From: Parasponia andersonii
Taxonomy: Eukaryota; Streptophyta; Magnoliopsida; Rosales; Cannabaceae
Reading direction: 5' to 3'
Length of the DNA stretch: 64,000 bases
Assembly (NCBI GenBank): GCA_002914805.1
Contig: JXTB01000086.1
Location: forward strand, 134,381 to 198,380
Below are positions 46,439 to 58,485 of the stretch, one piece after another. The position numbers were made by a program, and so were the translations under genes. Position 1 is the first letter of the stretch, and each line of letters begins with the position of its first letter. Below the pieces are notes generated by a model, which was given only the letters and a program-made list of their open reading frames with translations, was not told the origin of the DNA and did not search any database.

Positions 46439-49400
46439 ATGCTCGGAGATGGCGACGAAACTCCTTCTAGGTACGCCTCCATGGCGTCATGTTACTACGT
46501 TCTTCAATTAGGGTTTTGGGATTATGGTCCATGTTTGCTATTCAGTTTCATGCATTGTAAAAATTTGATTTCAAGTCATGAAATTGGAGTATCAGAGATT
46601 GCGTGTGTTGACTTAAATTGTAGTTTACTTTGTTTGAATCAGAATTTGATCGAAAATCTCGATCACGGGGAGAAATTTAGTTTTGGTGTTTATACTGAGA
46701 TGTTTCATTGGTCATTCTTTGTAAGGTTATTTGCGTTTGTATTTTTGGAGTCGATGGGTTCTGGGATTTTGGCTACTGTCGTATTCTTGAGTTATGTAGT
46801 TGTTAAATTATTTTGGAGGTTTGTTTTTGTAGGTATGAATTACTTAGTATGGTGAAGAAAAACTCGAAATTGTTGGGGAAAACAGTAGTTGATGAGGAAG
46901 ATAGTTCGGATGTTGAATTGGATCCTCGCTTCTGGCATGACGTGCTGGATTTGTACTTTTTTCGCTGTAAGGAGTCGAAGAGGCGGCAGGATGATGATCT
47001 TGTATTTTTAGTCAGAAAGTTGGTATGGCCTCTATAATTTAATGGTTACAAACAATGTGCTCTCTGTCATTTTTCTTTTTCCTTCTTCTTGTCTTTGTGT
47101 TTATTTTACTGGAATTTGATAAGAATTCTCATAGTTTTAATTGTTCTTCGACAGAACTCTCTGGGACATGGTACTAATGGTGATAAAGATGGTGCTCCTC
47201 CTTATTTTGTGCGCAGGTGGGCCCCTAAGGTAAAAGCTACCTTGGATTGAGTTCGGTCTTTTGTATGTTTGGGCGATTTTCAAGATAAAAATCTAGTTCT
47301 AAGTGTTCCTTCTAAGAGACTATTTGAACATTTGAAATGTGTTGTATGATTAGGTACTGGGACAGTGTCAGCATACTGTCTGCCCCCTCCCCTCTTCTTT
47401 CATTTACTGCTTGAAAAAAAAAAATTGAACTAATAGAAATCTTCTATTGAAATAGTTCAGGGTATAACAAATGCTCTTCTGAGGTGTGTTGTAATGGTCG
47501 TGGTCTCATTTAAACTCCCAACCAATCTGGGATTTTTTTCTTTTTTAATGATTGGGCTGCATACGTGTGTGTTTTATCAGATGCTTTTAGTAAAACGAGT
47601 ATGATGACACTGCTATATCTACTGCTTTCTCAACAAGATAACATTCTGCACTTTTGCAACCAGTTGGATGACATGGTTGGTGAAAATGCCATAGATGTGG
47701 ACTGGAGGCGTTCGTTTTACTTGAACTTGATTGCTCATACTTCATTTAGTGTCACTGTGGCTATTTGCAGGTTAATTTCTCCTCCATTTTGGTCTTAAAA
47801 TTATGGTTTTCAAGTTAAGTAGGCACAACCGTCTTATTTCAACATGCATTTATCCATTTTCATTGTATCATCTTCTCTCACACTCCCACCCCCCCCCCCC
47901 CCAAAAAAAAAAAACCCAATAAAAAAAAAAGGAAGTAATTTTATCACATCCATCATGCAGACCTTGCAACTTGTTTTCCGCAAAGTCGTCTCATGTTCTA
48001 AATTGAGTTAAGTTTTCTTTTCAGTCATCAGGAACTTCAGAATCATCAAGCTGCAAGAAATACACCGTTATCTCCTGTATATAAGGTATGTACATCCTGA
48101 ATTTGGTTTATGTAACGTGTCTAGTCTTTTTTTCAATTATTGTGTCAACTCTTTGTATTAGTTCTTTTCCTGTTGCCTACCAGCGCTGCTTTGTGGCAAA
48201 TTAAATCCATCCCAATTTGATTTTTGAATCAGTATCTGAACTCTTGGACAATTCCTATAACTATGATACCATATGCTTTCATCCGGATGAAGTAATAATA
48301 TTTATGTAGTTATAGTGTTACTGCAATTACCTGAAGAGTTCAACTTTCAATTGCAAAATGCCAGATTTATTCTTGTCATGTCATATCGTGGTCACATGGG
48401 CTGGAAATTAGTAGATTTTACTCTAGTATCGTATGTATGTATACATATATATACAAACACGCACACAAACATACTGAGACTTCTGAAACCGAAAACAATT
48501 TCAATGAATTAATTAACTTAAATTGGTGGACCTTCACCAAAGCTTTATGCTTTTGAAATAACTATTATGATCACTTCTGTACTCATGAAGACTCAACAAA
48601 TGCTTTTGCCAGAAGTTTCTGATTGGATTTTCTTCTGATGGTAGATGAGCCCCAGCTCAATGCTGGAAAAAAGCTTGTTACCATTAACCTCTAACACTGC
48701 ATGCATGCATGCATTATATTCCACGATAGCCTTGTGTTGATAAGGGCCCTGGTAAGACTCCGTGCTTTTTTGAACTAGGAATTTATAATTATTGTTGCGA
48801 AAAACTAATGACACGGAAACTATGAGCTTTTATGTTAGAAGTCTGAATTGTTTAACTTCATGCTTGCTCAACTTATGGTTCTTCCATTTTGTTTTATGCA
48901 ATTAAGTTTTTTCCTGATGACCTTATTTTGAAGTATGGTCCATGTTTTCTTTACAGGTTGTAAAGACTGTTTATGCATCTCCAAGCCGGGTTGATTTTCA
49001 TTTGGACTCGAAGAAGGTGTGTCAACTTACTAGAAGAAAAAATGTTATTGTTTTTTTACTCTTGATCTTATACTTCATTTTGATGCTGGTTTTAAAACGT
49101 ATCCACTATCCAGGAAGTGGAGACAACACCTGCCTATCCAGATATTTGTTTTGCCGTAGATGACTTTGACTCCACTTTTGATGCCGTGGTAAAGTGTTAG
49201 TGTTTTATATTCCTTTAATGCGTTGCTGCCAATTTTAATAACCTGTATATTGCATCTTTTGATGTAATTGCTAATGATTGGTCATTTAGTCTTTTGTTTT
49301 CTTCTTCCTTTAGGGGCATGCTATCTGACATTCAGTCATAATAACAAAAAAATATTTTTTTATCTGGTTTTTCTAGATTCTGCTCATTTGTAGCTTTGTT

Positions 49401-51917
49401 TTTTTTTTTTTTTTGAGCAAACATTTGGAGCTTTTACATATTATTAATTAATTAATGACGAATAGCCTTATTCTTCTGTATTCCCCTTCTTTTTTAAAAG
49501 GTACTTGAGCTTGATTTTTGTTTCGTGTTATTCTGAAACTATTTTTTCTTTCTAAATATATATTCTTCTTATTTTAAAGATCATAAGACATTCATTAATA
49601 TATATATATATATATATATTTTTAATTCAGGTATGCCCTTATACTGTTTACAAGAAGTAATCTGTGATCCTTTTCTTTTGTAGGTTTTGACGGAATTGGA
49701 CCATTGCTACTGTGTACTTCTGAACGCTCAGGGTGGGGCAGCATTTCCTATTGAAAAGGAGCGACATGATTGCAGTTCTAGTGATAGCTCCTCTATAACG
49801 ATGGACACTGATACTGGAAATACTAAAGATACCAAGGTTTGTCAACTATCTTCATATCTAAGGACTTATTAGTGAAATTCGCTCTTCAATGTGCCAATCT
49901 CTTTACTTCGCATGTGCTTTTCATTGCTAGAGATGCTTTTGTTCCGCAATGTGCGTCTTACTTGCAAAGACAGTCTATAGTTCTTCTATGCCTAATCAAG
50001 TAGAGATACACTAGTAAAAGTTGAGTGGATTCTGTATCCTTTAAGCAAATTTATTTAAATTGTTCCCGATCATTTCAGCAATCTTTATTTAATTGAAGCT
50101 TATTTATTTATTTATTTATTTTTTTGTTTGTTTGGCCGAATAATAATTGAAGCATTCTATTACTGCCAGTAGTCTCCTGGTATTGGTTTCTTAATAAATG
50201 AGTTGATATGAAACTGTCCACTTTGCAAATGTTGTTAATTTAAAGGTCAGTTTTTTAGACATTCTGGCTTACTGGTGGCTTTTATTGCAGATTACCCTTT
50301 TCTCAGGTTTTGTCAGTTATCCAATGGTTCGAGATGCATATTATGGTATATTTTCTGTCAAATGACTAGTCCTTGCCCTTTGCTTTGCATCCAAATTTTT
50401 ATAGAAATGGGCAACCCTGAGAATCTAGTTAAGTGGTAGGCCAACGGTTTGCTCAAACATGATCTTGTGGTTAATTCCTCAGAGCTACTTTCATGGTGAA
50501 AAACCATGAGTTCCATGTTTCCTAAAGATTGTAGAGGTAGACTAGGTTTCTAGTTTTGAACTCGAGCACCCTAAGCTGTGTTGGGGGTTTGTGGGGTGTA
50601 AAAAAAAAAAAAACTATTTATAAAAACAAGCTGTTTGGCTTGATTTTTGTATCCTTATCTCCATGGTGGTTCTATGCATTCACTAATTATCTGTATTTGT
50701 TTGCTGGATTTGGTGCGTAAGGAGGATTTCTTTCTGAAAAAAATAGCCATACGATATTTGTGGAGGTGTCCTCCTACTCGCCTCTCTGTTTTTCCATATA
50801 ATCATGCCTCCTATTCCATCTCAACTTGATTAACTGACTTAACTTTTTGATGTTTATGCTCATTAAGGGGTCTTCAATCAGGAATATATATTTTTTGATT
50901 GAATATATATATTTTTCCTATGAAGTTTCTGTGTATTCCAGTCTATTTGATGCCTATTTATTAGCAAACTGCTTTACTTTGTTCTCTCTGGCCCTCTGTA
51001 AAAGCTAGCAAATCTCGGTTTGGGAGCCTTCTAGCACTCGGTAATTCGCCTGGCAAATCAGACAGACTTTACATGAAAGGTCCTGGAGGTCGTGGCGAGG
51101 TTGAAGTAGCTGTTTCTGGTGTTGTAGGTAATGAACTTTGTTTTGTGTATCATCTAGATAATGTACAAACTCCTGTCTGCATTATGTCTTCCTTTTGTGT
51201 TCTCTATTCTAGACTAGTAATTGTTAGAATGTGAAACCGCTATGACTTATGGATTTACTTTACATCAATACAAAAAGTCATGTGTGGCAGGCAGTTGTCA
51301 AATTGCCAGGTTTTTGAGGTCACTTGTCAGTTACCTCATTTCCAAGTCTAGATTGAGCATTTTAAGAGATGAAAGTTCGGTAGGTATTATTGCTAAGAAT
51401 TGTACTTGACTGATGTCCATCTCACCGTAAATCTTGTTTCTTGCTTTTGAACTCCTGACCTAAGGGTTAAAATTTTTACTATGTTGAATATTGATTACTT
51501 ATGTCATGATATTAGATCAAAGCCATCAGGACTTGGGTCCTTTTTCACCTGTCACTTCAAAACGGGGATTTGGGATTGGCTCAATTGTTCGCAAAGCGGC
51601 AGCTGTTGCCACTGTTGCAGCAAAGCATGCCTATGCAGCTGCTGCTGCTTCCAGTACAAGTTTGGATGAGGAGATGGTGCCTCTTAAATGCTGCTTAATG
51701 TCCATATCATTACCCTGGGAACACATAGCTAACGATCTTTTGTTCAAGGTGAGGTTGCTTTCCAATCAATAAAGCAAAGAACCTTTATTTTTGTAGCCTT
51801 TATTTGTCTGTTTTTCCAGTCCCTAGTCACAACTCTACTTTACGCTCCAAGTGCACATATTACCAATTTTTATGATGACTCCGTAATATTCAGGGAACTC
51901 CTCCAGTGAACTTGTAA
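46439..51917 (+). CDS. KIAA0930 homologue, DUF2045 family protein, 12 coding exons
   Basis: Exons joined by GT-AG introns with consistent phase: 46439-46470, 46833-47022, 47155-47229, 47664-47770, 48025-48085, 48957-49016, 49114-49188, 49684-49836, 50291-50345, 51005-51127, 51516-51748, 51894-51917; total 1188 nt, 395 residues. Landmarks: FWHDVLDLYFFR (44-55), DDDLVFLVRKL (64-74), DVDWRRSFYLNLI, VYASPSRVDFHLDSKK, YPDICFAVDDFDSTFDAVV, TLFSGFVSYPMVRDAYYASK, LYMKGPGGRGEVEVAVSG (about 291-308), an Ala-rich tract (about 337-358) and CCLMSISLPWEHIANDLLFK near the end. These match, in order, the animal KIAA0930/DUF2045 family, of similar length (about 400). Molecular function is not established; no signal peptide or membrane segment is visible. 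All splice sites and the frame are intact, so it is probably expressed. The first exon codes for only ten full codons. Confidence 0.88.
47889..47914. repeat. (C)14(A)12 tract in intron 4
   Basis: A run of C followed by a run of A within the intron between 47770 and 48025. Prone to length errors in sequencing and to slippage. Confidence 0.85.
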
Positions 51918-52666
51918 GCTTCAAGTGTTTCCAGTGATTGAAAATGCACCTGGCAGGGAAAAGCGGATAACAGAGTACCAGAGATGGGTGATAGTTACTT
52001 GCAAGAACTATTGAAGTTTAATCCTAGTCTACATGAAAACTCTCTATTTCCTTCTCTTTCTTCACCGTTTCTCCTCTACTTCTCCTTCTCCTTCTCCGCA
52101 CGTGTGTGGTGGTGTGGTGAGTCTAGTATTTTATTGGTTCATTGGCAAAATGCGGCATCTGGAGTATTTTATGTGTAAAAAATGTTGTAAAGCATGACTG
52201 GTGTAAATCAGATGTATTTCCTTGTTGAATATATAGTCAGGTTTTTCTTTCCAAAGGTTTTAATGTTTCATTACTGTCTCGTAGCACTTACGAATATAAT
52301 TATTATTTTGAAAATGGCTAGTGCTGTATGCTCGTAATTAATTCATTGAGCTTGGTGCTTCAAAGGGTATTATTCTAACTGGGTAACCTTGGTGGTATTT
52401 ATTCCCAATTAGTGCAAAACCTTGGTAGTATTTGTGCCTTTTGTCCACTTGAGGATTCAATTAATTATGGAGGTATTCTTTCGTTTTTTCGAAGCTTTAT
52501 CGAGGTTCCCTTCCTTTGGGCCAGTAATTGGTTGTAAGCGAATCTAGCATTCACGTAAGAAGGCTTTACGTCCACTACCTATAATTTGGTGCAATGCTGC
52601 ACTTATTGAATAATTGCCTTTACTGGAAAATAAGATCGAGTCTTTTATGATTGAACATTGTTACTG

Positions 52667-52711
<45 letters not shown>

Positions 52712-53421
52712 ATACGAATATCAAAACTTCAGTAGACAGAGCCATTGAGGTTGTCTCTCTCTCACATACATACTCATACGATCATATGAAACTGAGGTTG
52801 GCACTATTGACTAACTGCTGTTTCTAATTTTTTTCGTTTGTCAGGAAAAAAATGGTTGCTCGTTTTTGTATGCAAAAGTACTGACCACAATAAGGGAGAA
52901 ACACTGATGACGTGAGTCAGATTGTAGGCTCCAACTATTTATCCAAGAAATTTTAGGTTCAAGTGCATTCGTTAGGTGAATAGTAGAGTATCATGTCATT
53001 CCAATATTCGAACATATATTTGTACATACATATCAACATGTACTTGTTCTTTGGTCTAAAAAGATGCAAACATTTAAATAAACGAAGAGCGGTTTTTGGA
53101 AAATTTACGGAGTATATAATGAATTCAAATTGCTTGTCAGTTTGGTATTTGACCAGTGAACGAACACAGATTTATAAAATTCAAATGAAAATAGTTAAGA
53201 CACCAAAATTGGATAAAAGAAGTTGAGTTCGTATACAACAAGACTAGACTTAATCACGATTATATATCCATAGCCAACAATTTCAAGTTCCTACTAATGG
53301 AAACATACAGTGACAGCTTAATTTGGCAGATAGGTAGTTGCCAAATGGAGTGGAATAGAGAATAGGGGGGCGGCAAAACAAAACAAATTAAACCCAGGCG
53401 CAGTTGCAGAGCACAGAGCAT

Positions 53422-53467
<46 letters not shown>

Positions 53468-53811
53468 ATATAATGAAAGCAGTCGAAAAAGGAGAGGCAT
53501 CCTCGGTTTTAAAAATGAGTGGCAGCACATGAAGGCTACTTTGGATTTGGGGCAAAATTGACGCACCAAAAGCAAGACAGGATGCTTAGATTCGCTTTCA
53601 TGTTCGTAGATTAAGGTTTTAAGGTTTAAATAACGGCACAACGTGTGCATGTTAGCCTCCACTACTCATAATGGCCTTGGACTTTTGCTAAAGCGTTCCA
53701 AGACGAATACTAACCGCCAACTATAAAACTACCACCTAAGTAAACTGCCCACTCCACACGAATATTCTTTCTATCAATTTTAATTTTTTTTTCATGAGTT
53801 TTTGTTTTACT
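51918..53811. other. 3' flank of the KIAA0930-like gene
   Basis: The 3' UTR probably extends a few hundred bases past 51917. 52671-52711 is a compound (CT)n(CA)n microsatellite; (TA)n at 53435-53463. The minus-strand frames at 53260-53662 run through the (TA)n tract and are not convincing. No further gene recognised. Confidence 0.45.
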
Positions 53812-53924
53812 ATATATATATATATATATATATTTTAAACTAATGTAATCCATATTGGATTGACAACCATATATATATATATATATACCTTATTGGATTT
53901 GCAACCATATATATGTATATATAT
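53812..53924. repeat. (TA)n tracts with stranded MITE ends
   Basis: (TA)n runs alternate with ATTGGATTGACAACC (about 53856-53870) and ATTGGATTTGCAACC (about 53892-53906). Both resemble the terminus AGATTGGCAACC of the MITE family. They look like solo ends or internal deletions of earlier MITE insertions at this microsatellite. Confidence 0.55.
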
Positions 53925-54161
53925 GGGCACCAATCCAGTAGGTATTTTTTTTTACCTATGCATAGGTATCAATTTGACCAATGAAAATTTAGCATGCACA
54001 TTTTTTTATTGTAAAAAGTAAGAGAGAGAAAAAATATTAATAATGCACATCTTTTCATGCACTTCATTATAGCCATTGGATCACCATTAGATGGTGATCC
54101 AATGGCTACAAAAAAAATACCTATCCATAGATAAAAAAAAATACCTATTGAATTGGCAACC
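53925..54161 (+). mobile_element. MITE of the TA-microsatellite family, best preserved copy
   Basis: 237 bp, from GGGCACCAATCCAGTAGG to CCTATTGAATTGGCAACC, with (TA)n-rich sequence on both sides. Inner landmarks: ACCTATGCATAGGTATC near the left end, ACCTATCCATAGAT near the right, and a perfect central inverted repeat (CCATTGGATCACC / GGTGATCCAATGG) giving a strong hairpin. No coding capacity. Confidence 0.8.
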
Positions 54162-54163
54162 TC

Positions 54164-55011
54164 TATATATATATATATGTATATATATATGTCAGTGCGT
54201 GCCGAATCAGTCTTATTTTTAGGTACATTTTTCTTTCAATAATTAAAAATTGGAAGTAAAAGACGCCTTGGTATCTAATTTACGTGATCAAGAACCACAA
54301 CATACCAGTTATAATATATGCGTTATTGAAACAGTTATCGTTACTAATCACTGCGAGTCTCATAGTATGATATACGTGAAATCTATATATATATGTCCAC
54401 ACACTAGATACTCATAAGAAAATAAATTTACTTTATGTTAATATATCAAACCTCACACGTTCAAATATACGCGAGTTTCTCTTGGCCTCAGATAATTAAT
54501 TTTCCTAATGAAAAAAGAAAAAGTTCTTTTATTTATGTACTTACTTTTTGCTAATGAAAAATTTACTTGATCAATTAGGAAGTGATTCCTTATTCCCAAG
54601 ATTAATTATATATGAGCCCTTGTGATTCCTTTTCTTTTTTCAGTATTCAGTTCGGCATTTGTAAGTTGTCTTAGCTTTCTTTTTCCCCCGATCTTCTCTC
54701 ATGTCCGGCTGTTATATTTTCTTCTCTTAGGAAAAAGACATAATCTTTCTCAAAGCACATATATTGCTCGCTAATATTGGAACTTGCACCATATTGCTTC
54801 ACATGTGAATAATTGGATCGACCTTTTCCCCAGAACCACCCGTAATTTTTTGAGCTTTGCTCTCTCTTTTTAGCTTCAGACGCGTTCCCAGTTTATTAGT
54901 ACTCCAATCCTAAACCTAGCTTTCACTTCCTCTCTCTAACTTTTTGGTTTTCCAATTTTTTTTTTCCCTTATGTGTATATAAAAAAAAAAGTGGATCCTA
55001 ATTATCAACAA
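54164..55011. other. Intergenic DNA
   Basis: (TA)n at 54164-54192 and a poly-A run near 54981. No gene recognised. Confidence 0.4.
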
Positions 55012-55200
55012 GAGTAATATTATCGAGATTATCGAATATTAGTGGTGTCCAACACAATAATAATGTGTATGTCTATTATTAAGTGATTATAATTAATAAA
55101 TTAGATTACACATATATCTCATTTGGAGTCAAATTATAATTATAGTTAGTCACATACGAATCCGTTATGTAATGTTATAGGGCACCACAAGGCAATACTC
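55012..55200 (+). mobile_element. 189-bp MITE with GAGTA termini and a 9-bp target duplication
   Basis: Starts GAGTAATATTATCG and ends GGCAATACTC. Outside are TATCAACAA (55003-55011) and TAACAACAA (55201-55209), eight of nine identical. Size and duplication fit a Mutator- or hAT-like MITE. The interior is AT-rich. Confidence 0.65.
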
Positions 55201-55477
55201 TAACAACAATGAAGAAACATAGGTTTTAAGGTAATACTTATTATCAACATCCTGTATAATAGTACTCTTTCTGAAATGGTAAAATAGTAACTAACAGTGT
55301 TTATTTATTTCTACAGTTAACTAAATATAAAAATGTATATTTAGCTATTAATTATAAAATTTTAAGCAAACAACAAAATTGTTCTATTATTTATTTTTCA
55401 TTTTATTCTGATTACTATTACTATTATTATTCCAATTACTGTAATTAAATGAATCCAATAAATTAAGAGACATTAAT

Positions 55478-55646
55478 AGTACTTAATATCATAATGGTTT
55501 ATCAATCTATTATTACTAAGTAATTTTAATTAATAAATTAAATTTTATATTGATTCCTTTTGAAATATAACTATAATCAGAAAATAATTAAAAAAAAATA
55601 GACCGACGCATTATATAACACCGTATAATATCTGGTAGTATTACTC
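55478..55646 (+). mobile_element. Second MITE of the GAGTA family, diverged
   Basis: Parallels 55012-55200: CTATTATTACTAAGTAATTTTAATTAATAAATTA in the left half and GGTAGTATTACTC at the right end. It lies about 620 bp upstream of the bZIP start codon. Confidence 0.55.
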
Positions 55647-56140
55647 AAAAAGAGTACAACCCAACTAATAGAAACGTGAGACTTACGTATGACTCACGGA
55701 TGTTGAGCAGTACATATACCCTCAACAAATGCGTATTCCATACGACTCTGGTGCAATCTGTTTGATAATTAATAAAGTTTTCAGTGTAATTTATTTCGCT
55801 TTTAGGTGTGTAGTTTTCAGTTTATATTTTGTTGTTTAATATTGCATTCTTGTTTGATTCTTCGTGATTAAGCTAAGCAAATCAGGTCAAGGACCCCACC
55901 TTGGGAAGTAAAGCTAAAAACAGACCCACCCACCTCCAATTACCAACATGCCACCCGACATAAAAGCTGCACGTAATGCAAAGCCCATAAAAAACAAATA
56001 TTTTCTAAAGAAAAAGCGAAAAATTAAAAACAGTTTTTATAGTGTGGTGCTCTCATAAGTCACTAAAAATACTTTTCACTCGGACCAAACTACCCCTGGT
56101 ACTCCAAAATCTTTTGCTTTGGTGGAACCCACATGGCACT

Positions 56141-56158
56141 CCAATTCAAGTATAAGTA
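56141..56158 (+). promoter_or_regulatory. CCAAT and TATA motifs of the bZIP gene
   Basis: CCAAT at 56141 and TATAAGTA at 56151-56158, about 105 bp before the ATG, followed by a pyrimidine-rich leader (CTCCTCCTTTCCTCCCTCC). Initiation about 30 bp downstream would give a leader of roughly 75-80 nt. Confidence 0.55.
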
Positions 56159-56261
56159 CCAACCCCCAACGCTTCGTTCCTTCCCTTTACTCCTCCTTTC
56201 CTCCCTCCGATTCACTCTTTAGGCTTTCGCCTCTCAATAATTAGTTCGATTTATTATAATA

Positions 56262-56672
56262 ATGTTCCTCTCCGAAGAAGCGGTTCAGTTCCAGTACGGC
56301 CCGGTTTTGGAAGACAATGAAATCGAGGAGCTCTTGTCCCTGCTTAGACTGGGTACTAATAACTCCGGTTCGGAGGGTTCGAGCCGGGCGGTAATTTACT
56401 CGGTTGACGAGCGAAAGCGTCGGCGTATGTTATCGAATCGCGAGTCGGCCAGGCGGTCACGCTGGAGAAAGAAGAGACACCTGGAGGATCTGACCGACCA
56501 GGTGAACAGGTTGAAAGTAGAGAACCGGGATCTCAAGAACCGGTTGGGCTTAGTGGCCCAACAGTGTCACATTGCATGGAGAGAAAATGACCGGTTGAGT
56601 TCCGAATTCTTAGCCCTGCAGTCTAGACTTTCGGATCTATGCCGCGTTTTGGCTGCCATGCAATCACAATAA
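56262..56672 (+). CDS. bZIP transcription factor, group-S type, single exon
   Basis: 136 residues. The basic region spans about 51-72 and has the signature N-x7-R (N59, R67) in SNRESARRSRWRKKRHL, followed nine residues later by the first zipper leucine L77. Heptad positions are L77, L84, L91, V98, A105, L112, L119 and L126: a long zipper of about eight heptads with two non-leucine positions. The short N-terminus is acidic, and the protein ends soon after the zipper. Small size, no intron and a long zipper are typical of plant group S bZIPs, which dimerise and bind ACGT-core DNA in the nucleus (family knowledge). The N and R that contact DNA are intact. It has its own TATA box. Exact subgroup and targets are not determined. 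Confidence 0.93.
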   Translation: MFLSEEAVQFQYGPVLEDNEIEELLSLLRLGTNNSGSEGSSRAVIYSVDERKRRRMLSNRESARRSRWRKKRHLEDLTDQVNRLKVENRDLKNRLGLVAQQCHIAWRENDRLSSEFLALQSRLSDLCRVLAAMQSQ

Positions 56673-57798
56673 TGATGATCGTGAATCCATGATATATATT
56701 AAATTATATTAGTCTAATAAAGCTATAGCTCTAACTTGGGCATGCAATTATACTTGAGCTCTCTCAGTACTATAACTACAACACGTGGGATCCATCTCAC
56801 TGAAAGCAATGTCTATTTTATATTGAGACAAAAAAGAAAACAGAAGTTATGGTAGGTCTTGAGAAACGGGAAACCCCACGTTGCCATGTAGAAATAGAAT
56901 TAAGATTTGGAGAGAGTTTTGCTTTTTGGTCATGCTGCAGCTTTGTGTGCGTGTTTTGCTGCTAAACAAGTTAGGGGCCCCACTGATCTTGTGTTCATAC
57001 ATATTTAGAGAGCTTAAGTTAAGAGTATTTATTAATATAATATGTTGGTACGCAGTTTAATTAGCCTTATAAGCTTTTTCATGAATTTGATGGTAACAAC
57101 CTTCACTCAGCCTATTAATATCCGAGCTCTCTCTCTCTCTCTCTCTGCTCTGTCATATGTAAATATTTTCCGAAATAGTGATCAATGAAAATGTTTGTTT
57201 CTCCATCGCGTATATATATATATATATGTTTATCTTTTGTTTACGAACTCTGCGTTATTGGTTTGTCTAAAGGCGTTGAAAGGGCTTTTTGATATTGTTG
57301 GAGGTCCATTCTTTTTCCCCGTCTTGGTGCGTGTGTAGCTTTTCAAAGTGTCTGGCTCAGAAGCTTAATTCAAGTACTACCACTCACGGTGTCAATTTAT
57401 ATATCGTGTTCTGAAACAATTATTGATTCTTAGTAACTGTTTTCTTTCCTTTTTCAATCATATGCATGTTATCTTGATGATTATTACACTTGATAAGTAT
57501 CTTCCATACTAATAACCCCTGAGGCCCACGCGACCTATGAACAAAACAAAACAGAAAAAGGATAAGACCAGGTAATAGTTAATACATATGCGAATTCCAC
57601 GGTCGCAAATTATTAGGGGTATACTTACTACCTAGGCCCCACGAAACGACAACACCTACCTAAATATTGACGTGATGAAAAAGTTGACGTTACTCGCGAT
57701 GAAGTGTTAAATTTTGTTTGAGCAATATAATCGTACGTTATAAGCTTTATTTTAAACTATCCACGAGTTGTTGTTGTCGTCGTTGATATAAATACACA
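56673..57798. other. 3' flank of the bZIP gene
   Basis: Contains ACACGTGGG (CACGTG G-box) near 56781, a (CT)n run at 57127-57146 and (TA)n at about 57212-57226. No further gene recognised. Confidence 0.45.
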
Positions 57799-58043
57799 GG
57801 CATCAACAATTTTTTTTTTATTTTTTACTTATGCATAAGTATCAATTTGTATCAATTTGGCCGATGAAAATTTAGCATATACATTTTTTTATTGTAAAAA
57901 ATAAAAGAGAGAAAGAACATTAATAATGCACATCTTTTCATGCATTTCATTATAGCTATCAGATCACCATTAGATGCTGATCCAACTGGTAAAAAAAAAT
58001 ACTTATCCATAGGTAAAAAAAAAAACCTATTAGATTGGCAACC
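57799..58043 (+). mobile_element. MITE of the TA-microsatellite family
   Basis: From GGCATCAACAAT to CCTATTAGATTGGCAACC, followed by ATATATATAG. Inner strings ACTTATGCATAAGTATC, GCACATCTTTTCATGCAT and TGGTAAAAAAAAATACTTATCC match the copy at 53925. A short duplication (ATCAATTTGT) lies near 57840. Confidence 0.75.
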
Positions 58044-58213
58044 ATATATATAGAAAGCATACACCTATTACATGCAATTTAGTAGGAATCTAATACGTAT
58101 ATATGCATACATCATGCAGATAAATATAGTTAACATTCAATCCCACTTCTTAATAACTCAAAGAATGTTTCAAAAATAATAATAATAATAATAAGAATAA
58201 CTCAAAGGAAGAA

Positions 58214-58440
58214 TATTACGTCCTCTTATTGTAAAATCTCAGATTTTCAAGTGGTATTTTGGTCATTTTAATGATTTTCGGATTATTAAAATTAGAGAAT
58301 TTAATTGTAAAAATTTTGTGCAAAGGGACTAAAATATATTTTTGGGAGACTAGTTTGAAAAAGATTAGAAAATTGGGGGATTGTTGTGCAGTTTTTAAAA
58401 AATATACCGTCTCCATTAAAAGGGCCATGTAGCCTTGTCT

Positions 58441-58485
<45 letters not shown>

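Noticed and set aside
46439-46855. 138-codon ORF running through exon 1 into the first intron
   Set aside because: The GT at 46471 and the AG before 46833 restore the conserved frame; the read-through translation is hydrophobic intron sequence.
53260-53662. Minus-strand ORFs with Tyr-Ile repeats
   Set aside because: The repeats come from translating a (TA)n microsatellite; the rest has no recognisable domain.
56133-56222. A 29-codon upstream ORF before the bZIP gene, tempting as a sucrose-control uORF
   Set aside because: Its ATG lies upstream of the TATA box at 56151, so it is probably not in the transcript, and its sequence is a pyrimidine-driven Leu/Ser run.
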